From NCBI GenBank assembly GCA_900544765.1, contig UQWI01000010.1, forward strand, positions 1-64,000: DNA of 64,000 nt, given 5' to 3'. Source of the DNA: an uncultured Eubacteriales bacterium (GTDB lineage Bacteria; Bacillota; Clostridia; Oscillospirales; Oscillospiraceae). Numbering within the stretch: the stretch's first letter is position 1; the number at the start of each line of letters is the position of its first letter. The position numbers were made by a program, and so were the translations under genes. Shown here in pieces: positions 1 through 6,067 of this stretch. Under the pieces are notes generated by a model. That model did not search any database. It was not told where the DNA came from and saw only the letters and a list, made by a program, of their open reading frames with translations.

Positions 1-298
1 AGCGGGCCGATCCGTATTCTTCATCCCGTCTAAATTTCTTTGCGTTCTTGCTTTTGAAGTAGATCAGCAGGCGGAACCCCACTGCACCTACAATGCCGAT
101 GAGCCAGTCAAAGGGAGCAAGCCCCGGCGCAAAGTCGGCAAAGGCCGGGCCGATAGTCTGCCCCAGCCCCATGAGCTTATGGGCGAAATCCGCGCCAGCG
201 GCCAGACGGTAAGCCGTCCCCAGCTTTAAGCAGGCCCACAGCACAAACAGATAGGGGATGTTTGGAAGTACATATTTTTTAATGTTATCTGTCCTCAC
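1..298 (-). CDS. VirD4/TraG-type type IV coupling protein, N-terminal part
   Basis: Only the first 99 codons are in the window; the gene continues past base 1. It starts at a GTG (298-296) inside the last codons of the DUF3801 gene, a 14-base overlap that suggests translational coupling. The N-terminus has a hydrophobic segment (VLPNIPYLFVLWACLK, about residues 9-24), a second one near residues 70-85, and then a basic stretch leading to GSAR. This is the usual layout of the membrane anchor before the ATPase domain in VirD4-like coupling proteins of Firmicutes ICEs. Coupling proteins are membrane ATPases that bring the relaxase-DNA complex to the conjugation channel. The ATPase motifs are outside the window, so the family call rests on the N-terminus and gene order. 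Confidence 0.7.
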   Translation of the reverse strand, partial: MRTDNIKKYVLPNIPYLFVLWACLKLGTAYRLAAGADFAHKLMGLGQTIGPAFADFAPGLAPFDWLIGIVGAVGFRLLIYFKSKNAKKFRRDEEYGSAR

Positions 299-764
299 GA
301 ACCGCCTCCTTTACCCGTTCCCGCTTGCGGGGCTTTTCCTTTGCAAGCTGATCCGCCGCCTGTTTAAGCTGTTCCCGGATGGGGATGCGGCGGGATTTGG
401 ATTTATTCAGCACCTTCCGCGAGTATTCAGAAAAGCAGGCGGTGATCGCATCCGCCTGCCCCGACTTGAAAAACAACAGGTATTTGTCCGGCCCGGTTTT
501 ATAAAAGGCATAGTCCACATTCCACTTCCGGGCCACCCGGTCAAATGCCTTCGTGTCCCCGGAAAGCTCGATGCTGTTTGTAGCCGCGCCGTGTCCCATG
601 AGCTTTTTCACGCTCTGTCTGCCGTGGGGCGTCTGGTGTTCCCGGTAAGCCTTGCGGATCTTCCGGCCCACAGCCCCCAGCACATAGGCAAGGCCCCGCG
701 CCGTCAGCTTGCTTGCCCGGACAGAAATTGCTATGGTACGCCGGGAAACATCTTCATCAATCAG
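285..764 (-). CDS. DUF3801 / PcfB-like conjugation protein
   Basis: A 159-residue protein if read from CTG at 764. The frame is closed by a TAA directly upstream of that CTG, and a GGAGG lies about 8 bases before it, so CTG (or the following ATT) is the only well-placed start; the first GTG, at 683, would remove 27 residues that look like genuine family sequence (SRRTIAISVRASKLTARGLA). DUF3801/PcfB proteins are small cytoplasmic proteins always found beside the coupling protein in Gram-positive conjugative elements; PcfB of the enterococcal plasmid pCF10 is a relaxosome or accessory processing factor. The C-terminus is very basic (KPRKRERVKEAVRE). It overlaps the coupling-protein gene by 14 bases. 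Confidence 0.75.
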   Translation of the reverse strand: MIDEDVSRRTIAISVRASKLTARGLAYVLGAVGRKIRKAYREHQTPHGRQSVKKLMGHGAATNSIELSGDTKAFDRVARKWNVDYAFYKTGPDKYLLFFKSGQADAITACFSEYSRKVLNKSKSRRIPIREQLKQAADQLAKEKPRKRERVKEAVREDR

Positions 765-793
765 TTATACCGCCTCCTTTCCGGCGGCCGCCT

Positions 794-810
794 CGGGACA
801 AAGTGTCTCG
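794..810. promoter_or_regulatory. Candidate ParB-binding site (parS-like), copy 1
   Basis: CGGGACAAAGTGTCTCG, an imperfect 17-bp inverted repeat in the gap between ardA and the DUF3801 gene. It differs at one base from the copies at 2134 and 3167 and is followed by the same CGAAGTG as copy 2. ParB binding is inferred from its repetition and the adjacent parB. Confidence 0.5.
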
Positions 811-819
811 AAGTGCCGT

Positions 820-1524
820 CTATCGTTCCTCACGCTCCTTATGGGAAAGTTTCCGATAGCCTTCCAAAGAGGAACCGTCAATAATCTCCTTGTAAGCCGC
901 CATCTGTTCCCGGATAGAAAGTTTCGGGTAGGAGAAAACCCTGTGTTCGGCGGGAATGTCCTTTGTATCATGGTAAAATTCCTTGAAGTCGCCGCTGGTC
1001 TGGACGATATAGCCGCCGGGGGCAAGATGGCCGCCTCCCTCTATTAGTACATCCCGTCCATACGCTTCATAATTAAAATAGTCTCTTAGTGCGTCAGGAA
1101 TGTCCAAATCTTCCATACAGTAGCGGCCCAAATCCTCCTCGCTTTCAATATCGGGAAAAAGATCATAACAGTCCAGGTTCTGCGTAAGGTTGATGAGGTC
1201 GGCCACGCTGGAAGTGTGCTCGCCGCTATCGATCACAGCCTCGAATTTCTCCAAATCGCTCTGCTCCAGTTCGGAAAGCAGGCAGGCCAGATGGTTGAGC
1301 TCGTCAAGGTTTTCGTATTCCGTCAGATAGTCATAGAGCCCCAGCACATCGCCGTCAAAGCTGGTAATGAAAAACTCCTCATACCGCACGCCATCCACGC
1401 CGATGCGCTTTAGGAGCGCCTGCACCTCCTCCGTGGTAGTGGGGAATTTCAGCGTTTCTCCTACCAGCTCGCCCTCGTTGTATTTTCCCAGGTTCGTGAT
1501 GTAGGCTTCGAAAAGGGCCGCCAT
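820..1524 (-). CDS. ardA: ArdA-type antirestriction protein
   Basis: A 234-residue, strongly acidic protein with the ArdA-type start (AALFEAYITNLGKYNEGELVG) and the conserved acidic core including the GGG..PGGYIV-type segment near residues 170-185. ArdA proteins mimic bent B-DNA through surface carboxylates and block type I restriction enzymes, protecting the element when it enters a new host as DNA. The protein is longer than the roughly 165 residues of the Tn916 ArdA but within the range seen in ICE homologs. Its ATG overlaps the stop of the upstream gene (TGATG), indicating an operon with translational coupling. The gene is cytoplasmic, and its expression is probably tied to conjugative transfer. 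Confidence 0.85.
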   Translation of the reverse strand: MAALFEAYITNLGKYNEGELVGETLKFPTTTEEVQALLKRIGVDGVRYEEFFITSFDGDVLGLYDYLTEYENLDELNHLACLLSELEQSDLEKFEAVIDSGEHTSSVADLINLTQNLDCYDLFPDIESEEDLGRYCMEDLDIPDALRDYFNYEAYGRDVLIEGGGHLAPGGYIVQTSGDFKEFYHDTKDIPAEHRVFSYPKLSIREQMAAYKEIIDGSSLEGYRKLSHKEREER

Positions 1525-1865
1525 CAGCGGCGGCCCTGTCCCTTGACGGTAAGGATGCCCTCAAGGGTGGTAGCAGTAATCCCCAGCCGCTGGGCAACGG
1601 CGATGTCGTTTTTCATGGCCTCGGTCATGGTATGGCCGCAGACTACCAGCACATGGGAGCGGCGGAGCAGGTCGCGGCTCATGTCAATACCGCTTTTGTG
1701 CTCCTCCGGCACTGCGTCATTGAGGAATAAGGGCAGATACAGGGTAGGGCAGATGGGCGAAAATCCCGCCTCATATACCGCCCGGCAGTAGCGGGCCGCC
1801 TGTTCCGCGTTTTCACTGTCACCGCCAAGCCATCCGGCGGTAATATAAGCAAGTGGCCGTTTCAT
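1524..1865 (-). CDS. DUF4406-like (nucleoside deoxyribosyltransferase fold) protein
   Basis: A 113-residue protein with an N-terminal strand and glycine turn (AYITAGWLGG), a motif of alternating hydrophobic strands, and SHVLVVCG followed by TEAMKNDI. These features resemble the DUF4406/DUF7768 group that shares the fold of nucleoside 2-deoxyribosyltransferases. Such small genes are frequent passengers on ICEs and phages; the substrate is unknown. The start at 1865 was chosen because a GGAGG sits seven bases before it; an upstream in-frame ATG at 1880 lies before that ribosome site. The stop overlaps the ardA start by one base. An enzymatic role is inference only. Confidence 0.6.
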   Translation of the reverse strand: MKRPLAYITAGWLGGDSENAEQAARYCRAVYEAGFSPICPTLYLPLFLNDAVPEEHKSGIDMSRDLLRRSHVLVVCGHTMTEAMKNDIAVAQRLGITATTLEGILTVKGQGRR

Positions 1866-1912
1866 TGTCAAAACCTCCATTCATTGAAGAAAGATACTTC
1901 AGCCCAATCCCC

Positions 1913-2097
1913 CCGCCCTTTCCCAGTCATGGGAAAGGGGGCGGCTCTGGAGGATATATATACCCCCGCCGCGCCGCTGAAAATAGCACAGCCGGGGCAG
2001 ACCGTAAAGGGCAGGCCGCCGCAAGCGGCGGTGCGTTGCACCCTTGACGGCCCACTCCCGGCTGTACAGGAAGATAGGCGGCGACGGGGGATATATC
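1913..2097. repeat. Nested dyad symmetries in the parB-DUF4406 intergenic region
   Basis: The roughly 300-base gap downstream of parB holds three inverted repeats: a 13-bp-arm hairpin at 1913-1944 (CCGCCCTTTCCCA and its complement with one bulge), a GC hairpin at 2016-2031 (CCGCCGC around AAG), and a long-range pair GATATATATACCCCCG (1953-1968) with CGGGGGATATATC (2085-2097). None is followed by a T-tract on the coding strand, so they do not look like terminators. The next parS-like site lies just beyond at 2134. Confidence 0.5.
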
Positions 2098-2133
2098 ACC
2101 ACAGAGCCCTTTGCAGGAGGGGCGGGGCCCCCT

Positions 2134-2150
2134 CGGGACAATTTGTCTCG
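2134..2150. promoter_or_regulatory. Candidate ParB-binding site (parS-like), copy 2
   Basis: CGGGACAATTTGTCTCG, identical to copy 3, 14 bases beyond the parB stop codon. The complement reads CGAGACAAATTGTCCCG, so the two half-sites mirror each other except at one position. Confidence 0.5.
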
Positions 2151-2163
2151 AAGTGTGGTCGGG

Positions 2164-3624
2164 TTACTTGTCTTTTTCCATCTTTTTCGGGGCCTTTGCC
2201 AGCTCGGGCGGCTGTCTCTCCTTCCACTCGTCCAGCAAAGTCATGATCTGCTCCTTCATTTTGGCGGGAGTGGCCTCCTTGCCAAAATACTTCTCCAGTT
2301 CGGCCATCGAAATAATCACGCCGCGATCCTCCTTTTTCTTTTCGCTTAATATGCCGTCAATCACATCGCCGTTGAGCTTGCCTTCCTTATCCAGCTCCCG
2401 GAGCTGTTTCGCCTGGGCCAGAGAGGGGGACGCCTGTTCTCCGTCAATGGAAACGGCAATCAGCCTTTGGTTTTTCGGCTTGATATAGGAAAGCTCCACC
2501 GCAGGCATGAAGCCCATCTTTTTATCGTCCACCTTATCCATGAGCTCCGGGACAAGGTGGTTAAGGCGCAGATACCGCATAACCTTTTTATAGTTCATGC
2601 CATGCGCCTCGCCCACAATCTCAACCGAGCGTTTCCCCACATCGCCCTCGGCCACACCTTTCAGCCGGGAGCCCTGGTGCTTGATGTCCTCTACCTCCAG
2701 ATCCAAAAGGGCGGCCAGTTCGCTGGGGAGCGTCTGATCCCTCTGCTTGTTGCTGTCCTTCATGGCCTCCACCGCCTCGTGGTCGGTCATATCCCGGACA
2801 ATAAAGGGCATTTCCTCCAGCCCGGCCAGCTCGCTGCCACGGCAGCGGCGATGGCCTGCCACAATCTCATAGCCGTTTCCGTCCTTTTCCGGGCGGGCAA
2901 GTCCGGGCACCATAACGCCGTTGAGCTTGATGGATGTCACCGTTTCCTGCATTTTGGCATCGTCCCGCACCTTGAACGGATGGGGGCGGAATGTATGGAA
3001 CGGATGGAGCTCGGAAAGTTTCAGATAGACCAGCTTTCCCTCCTCCACAGGGCGGGGCGGCGCAGTCGGCTCCGTCACACCCTGCTCCGGGGGAGCGGCC
3101 TCCTTTGCGGGCTTATCCTTTCCGGCATCCGGGGGAGCAGGAGCTTCGGGAGCCTTCCCGCCACTTCGGGACAATTTGTCTCGTTGTGACGGCTGGGCCT
3201 TGTCGGGGGCCGCCTTGTCAGCCTTAGACGGGCGGCCCTTGCGGGGCCCGGCCTTTTTGGGTTCTTTTTCAGCCTCCGGCCCGGGGCGCTCTGTTTTATC
3301 AGACTTAGGGGGACGGCCACGGCGCGGCTTTTCAGCTTTCTCGCTTTCAGCGGCAGGATGCTCCGGTGCAGGAGCCCCGGCCTCCTGTTCACGGGATGCC
3401 TCTGCCTTTTCCACCTCGGCCCGGGCCGCCTGCCGCTTTTCTGCCATGAGCGCGTCAATCTGCTCCGCAGAGATTACCACATCTCCGGGATCGGCAGGCC
3501 CGGCCTGTTCCGGCGGGTGTTCGGGAACGGGGGCCTCCCCGTGGGCCGGATCAGCCACAGCGGGCGCGGGGGCCTCTTCGATTTTCTGCACCTCGGGGCC
3601 CGTGTTCAGTTTTTCATCTGCCAT
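2164..3624 (-). CDS. parB: ICE ParB-family partition protein
   Basis: A 486-residue protein. The first about 195 residues are low-complexity Ala/Pro/Glu/Lys with three AT-hook-like RRGRPPK, RKGRPSK cores (RGRP). From about residue 195 comes the ParB N-domain: the LxxLHPFHTFRPHPF entry, the GIVAGHRR-type motif (here EIVAGHRRCRG, near residue 255), then the central helix-turn-helix region (residues about 290-380) and a basic C-terminus. In chromosomal ParB the GERRxR motif binds CTP; here it appears as AGHRRCRG. The role is maintenance or segregation of the excised or replicating element and possibly transcriptional control. The start is preceded by AAAAGGAGG. No parA is visible. One of the three parS-like palindromes lies inside this reading frame, encoding RDKLSR. 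Confidence 0.85.
   Translation of the reverse strand: MADEKLNTGPEVQKIEEAPAPAVADPAHGEAPVPEHPPEQAGPADPGDVVISAEQIDALMAEKRQAARAEVEKAEASREQEAGAPAPEHPAAESEKAEKPRRGRPPKSDKTERPGPEAEKEPKKAGPRKGRPSKADKAAPDKAQPSQRDKLSRSGGKAPEAPAPPDAGKDKPAKEAAPPEQGVTEPTAPPRPVEEGKLVYLKLSELHPFHTFRPHPFKVRDDAKMQETVTSIKLNGVMVPGLARPEKDGNGYEIVAGHRRCRGSELAGLEEMPFIVRDMTDHEAVEAMKDSNKQRDQTLPSELAALLDLEVEDIKHQGSRLKGVAEGDVGKRSVEIVGEAHGMNYKKVMRYLRLNHLVPELMDKVDDKKMGFMPAVELSYIKPKNQRLIAVSIDGEQASPSLAQAKQLRELDKEGKLNGDVIDGILSEKKKEDRGVIISMAELEKYFGKEATPAKMKEQIMTLLDEWKERQPPELAKAPKKMEKDK
3167..3183. promoter_or_regulatory. Candidate ParB-binding site (parS-like), copy 3 inside parB
   Basis: CGGGACAATTTGTCTCG within the linker part of parB, identical to copy 2. 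It lies in the low-complexity region, where the protein can tolerate a DNA site, as with parS sites inside genes in other bacteria. Confidence 0.5.
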
Positions 3625-3712
3625 TCACTAACCTCCTTTTCGTGAAAGTTGCACAATTTTCGAGCTTAAATTTCTGTAATTATTTTTCTACCTCCTTCCG
3701 GTCTATCCACGC

Positions 3713-3747
3713 AAAAAAGCCGCCCAAGATAGCACCTGGACGGCTTT
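3713..3747 (-). terminator. Terminator-like hairpin upstream of parB
   Basis: On the minus strand GAAAGCCGTCC pairs with GGGCGGCTTT and is followed by six Ts. It stands about 90 bases before the parB start, so it would stop transcripts coming from the right or act as an attenuator for parB. The 3625-3712 stretch otherwise holds only the parB ribosome site and AT-rich leader. Confidence 0.5.
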
Positions 3748-3784
3748 CTGCGTAATGTGATAGATCAAATATTATTTTTTTCGG

Positions 3785-3934
3785 ATTGCAGGCTCCGAAA
3801 AGCCTTGTATTTACAGCGTTCCTAATAAGAAACAATCATATGAAGTCTCCGGCACCTGCATAAACGACGGCGGCGTGACCTTCCTCACCGATTATACGTT
3901 CAGCAATCTGCTGGACCTCTATCTGGTCAAGTGA
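3785..3934 (+). pseudogene. 3' fragment of an unidentified gene at the ICE edge
   Basis: About 50 codons are open up to a TGA at 3932-3934, ending in TDYTFSNLLDLYLVK, and are followed at once by a good terminator. There is no start codon with a ribosome site and the upstream bases belong to the AT-rich ICE flank. It looks like the last part of a chromosomal gene whose 5' portion was removed or displaced. The family is not recognised. Confidence 0.4.
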
Positions 3935-3946
3935 GATAATACAGAT

Positions 3947-3990
3947 AAAAACCACGGTGCTCCGCCTTTGGCAGAGCAGCGTGGTTTTTG
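3947..3990 (+). terminator. Terminator after the gene fragment
   Basis: AAAAACCACG pairs with CGTGGTTTTT, with an inner GCTC/GAGC stem. The flanking A and T tracts allow action on both strands. Confidence 0.75.
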
Positions 3991-4112
3991 TGCGGACGTG
4001 TAGATAAATGTGATGGGACGTAAGTTTAAACCGCGTCTCGTGCCTTAAGGTTGGAAACGGCTTTGAGCCACTGGCTTTGAAACGGGAAGGAGGAGCGAGA
4101 GAACGGCGTGAG

Positions 4113-4276
4113 ACGTGTTTTTAATCGAAAGATAAAAAACGCGTGTTTTACAGCGCTTGAACGTATAAAAGAGAAATTGAAACAAAATTGAAGCCCAGCG
4201 CAGCGGGTTCAATTTTGGAAGGAAGGGCAGCAGAACGAGCGCGACCTGACTTTTTTCAGAATGAATAAAAGTCAGG
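4113..4276. repeat. Cluster of AT-flanked palindromes
   Basis: Three hairpins lie in the 280-base gene-free stretch left of tRNA-Leu: 4113-4144 (ACGTGTTTTTAATC with GATAAAAAACGCGT), 4183-4216 (AAAATTGAAGCCC with GGGTTCAATTTT) and 4245-4276 (CCTGACTTTT with AAAAGTCAGG). The last shares bases with the tRNA terminator, so the two folds are mutually exclusive. No coding frame is convincing in this stretch. Confidence 0.5.
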
Positions 4277-4302
4277 GCAAGCGATGTGACGCTTGCCCTG
4301 AC
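4266..4302 (-). terminator. tRNA-Leu terminator
   Basis: A perfect 13-bp stem (GTCAGGGCAAGCG and complement) around a six-base loop, starting two bases after the tRNA CCA and followed by TTTTATTC on the minus strand. Confidence 0.85.
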
Positions 4303-4303
4303 G

Positions 4304-4393
4304 TGGTGCGAGAGATGGGACTTGAACCCACACGCCTGTAAATGAGACACAGGCACCTCAAGCCTGCCTGTCTGCCAGTTCCAGCACTCTCGC
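4304..4393 (-). tRNA. tRNA-Leu (anticodon GAG)
   Basis: Acceptor arms GCGAGAG and CTCTCGC are at the two ends, and A73 plus an encoded CCA occupy 4307-4304. The anticodon stem CAGGC/GCCTG closes the loop TTGAGGT, giving anticodon GAG (leucine CUC/CUU). The long variable arm expected of a class II leucine tRNA and the TTCAAGT T-loop are present. A dedicated terminator follows. Its 3' end points toward the conjugative element, but no att duplication can be tested here. Confidence 0.95.
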
Positions 4394-4481
4394 ATATTCA
4401 TGCGCCCCGTGTCGAGCGCATGTGTTATTATAGCACCGATTTCGCATTTGTCAAGAGAAAATTTACATTCCTGCGGCATTC

Positions 4482-5690
4482 CTACGACTTTCGCCTGGCG
4501 GGCCTGAGCTGTGCAGCTGTGTATGCGACGGCCCCGGCCAGGACGACTGCGAGGGCTACGGCGCCGTAGCTCATCGGCAGGAGATAACGCATCTTGAGAT
4601 AGGCGTGGTATCCCAGCAGGCTGGCAAACTCGCAGAGCACCGGCAGTACCATGAACTCGGGCGCGGCGACGGCGAGCAGCAGCGTGAGTATGTCCGCCAC
4701 GAAGAAATAGCGTTCATGCATGTGCGGCAGCAGGTAGGGGATGCCGACGGCGAGTATCACGGCGCAGCCGAGTATGGCCCAGTCGTTCAGATAACGGCGG
4801 CGCATGAAGGCCCACAGGAACACGCCGCCCATCAGCGTAAAGGCGGCGAGTACGCCCAGCGCGCTGGCCAGACTCTCGTTCGAGACATTTCCGAAGAGGG
4901 CGTAAATGCTGCTCGAATTGTAGTTGAGCGCGCTCCCCACGGTGCCCATCTGGTCAAAATAGAGCGTGATGGTGTCCAGCAGTGGGTAGCCGGCCATTAC
5001 GGCGGGCAGCATCAGCACAACGTATGTGACGGGGAAGAGGACAAAGTGCCAGAGCTTGACGCGTTTGGCTATCAGCAGCACGACGAAGATGGGCATGATG
5101 AACACGGCCTGGAGCTTGAAGGCAAAGCTCACGGCGATGCATATCATCGCCGCCACGCCCCGGCTGCGCAGCGCGAGATAGATGCTGATGACGGCGAATG
5201 CCGTATAGATGCTGTCGCACTGGCCCCAGTACGCTCCGTTGAGTATGACCGTCGGCCAGTAGAGCACTAGGAAAAACGCGGTCAGGCGCTTGGCCGACGA
5301 AGCGGTGTACACCCCGATGAGCTGCATCGCGCCCCAGGCCAATATGACGTCGAAAACTATGCTCAGGGCCTTTATTAGGTAGAGGTCGTTCACGCCTATG
5401 TAGGAGAAAAAGGCCAGGAAATAGAGATAGGGCAGGTTGTAATTGCCTATCTTGTCGCCCAGCGCGGCAAAACCGCCGTTCCGGCGATAGTAGTCCACCC
5501 ACTGTGAGAGGAAGTCCTCATAGTCAAGCGTGACGTGGCTCATGCACAGTCCGCGTATGACAAAGGCGCCTGCGATGAGCGCGGCGCATATGACTACATG
5601 CTCCGGCCGGCGGAGCACTCCGGTGAGATACAGCAGCACAAGCGCTCCTGCGGCTATCACCAGCAGGATGGTAATGGTTACAGCGTCCAT
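4482..5690 (-). CDS. Polytopic membrane glycosyltransferase (GT39/GT87-like)
   Basis: A 402-residue integral membrane protein with about ten hydrophobic segments beginning with an N-terminal helix (VTITILLVIAAGALVLLYLT). A first extracytoplasmic loop carries acidic residues (TLDYEDFLSQWVDYYRRNGG, about residues 52-71), and YWGQCDSIYTAF near residue 160 is typical of the GT-C mannosyltransferase-like (DUF2029/GT39) families that use polyprenyl-phosphate sugars. HMHERYFF near residue 325 is a second recurring motif of this group. The predicted role is sugar transfer on the outer face of the membrane, probably for surface glycans or lipids; donor and acceptor are unknown. ATG 5690 was chosen because AAAGGAG stands just before it; a longer frame upstream has no such support. 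It is divergent from rpoB. Confidence 0.75.
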   Translation of the reverse strand: MDAVTITILLVIAAGALVLLYLTGVLRRPEHVVICAALIAGAFVIRGLCMSHVTLDYEDFLSQWVDYYRRNGGFAALGDKIGNYNLPYLYFLAFFSYIGVNDLYLIKALSIVFDVILAWGAMQLIGVYTASSAKRLTAFFLVLYWPTVILNGAYWGQCDSIYTAFAVISIYLALRSRGVAAMICIAVSFAFKLQAVFIMPIFVVLLIAKRVKLWHFVLFPVTYVVLMLPAVMAGYPLLDTITLYFDQMGTVGSALNYNSSSIYALFGNVSNESLASALGVLAAFTLMGGVFLWAFMRRRYLNDWAILGCAVILAVGIPYLLPHMHERYFFVADILTLLLAVAAPEFMVLPVLCEFASLLGYHAYLKMRYLLPMSYGAVALAVVLAGAVAYTAAQLRPARRKS

Positions 5691-5835
5691 GTTCTTCTCC
5701 TTTGCGAGGGTTATGCCGGTTAGACGTAGGAAAAACCTATAGGTTCCGGAAGAAACCCGGCCGTGCGCTCTGACAGCGCGCTGCTTCGGCCTGCGGACGA
5801 GGCGTTCTGTGAGATTGGAATAACGTCTGCACAAC

Positions 5836-5862
5836 AAAAAAGGCGGAGCTCTGAACCCCGCC
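5836..5862 (-). terminator. Weak terminator-like hairpin in the glycosyltransferase leader
   Basis: On the minus strand GGCGG pairs with CCGCC across an 11-base loop and TTTTTTG follows. It lies between the rpoB promoter and the glycosyltransferase start, so it could be an attenuator or a barrier to antisense transcription. The stem is only five base pairs. Confidence 0.3.
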
Positions 5863-5892
5863 GCAAATCGTCACTTCTTTACAAAAAAGCCC

Positions 5893-5922
5893 TTGACAAT
5901 TAGGGCATTCTGATGATACAAT
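5893..5922 (+). promoter_or_regulatory. rpoBC promoter
   Basis: TTGACA (5893-5898), an 18-base spacer and TACAAT (5917-5922). This would give a leader of about 140 nt before rpoB. The rest of 5691-6067 shows no gene. Confidence 0.75.
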
Positions 5923-6067
5923 AACTTGCTATGTCTTTGAGGAAGGATATTATCCCATTCTCAAGCTGCTTTTATTTTATCAGGTTTTCCGCAAAAAGCA
6001 ACAGAGTGCGAAGAATATTTAACAACGCAGCCGGGTGTACACCCCAATCCGACGATAAGGAGAGTGC

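Larger units (their letters stand above)
1..3780. mobile_element. Edge of an integrative conjugative element (ICE)
   Basis: Five minus-strand genes in a row (ParB, DUF4406-like, ArdA, DUF3801/PcfB-like, VirD4-like coupling protein) form a conjugation and maintenance module typical of Clostridia ICEs. The start of the coupling-protein gene runs off the left edge, so most of the element lies outside. The right limit is inferred: beyond about 3.75 kb there are no more element-type genes, only a broken plus-strand gene end, hairpins and a tRNA-Leu. No integrase, relaxase or att repeat is visible, so the exact boundary cannot be fixed. Confidence 0.75.

Noticed and set aside
4304..4393. tRNA-Leu as the attachment site of the ICE
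   Set aside because: Its 3' end faces the element, but 500-600 bases including a gene fragment and terminators lie between them, and no repeat of the tRNA end is visible inside the window.
4045..4479. Minus-strand frame crossing tRNA-Leu and the palindromes
   Set aside because: It reads through a tRNA gene and its terminator and has no ribosome site or family pattern.
5836..5862. A strong terminator or T-box before the glycosyltransferase gene
   Set aside because: The stem has only five base pairs and no T-box sequence is present; kept only as a weak hairpin.
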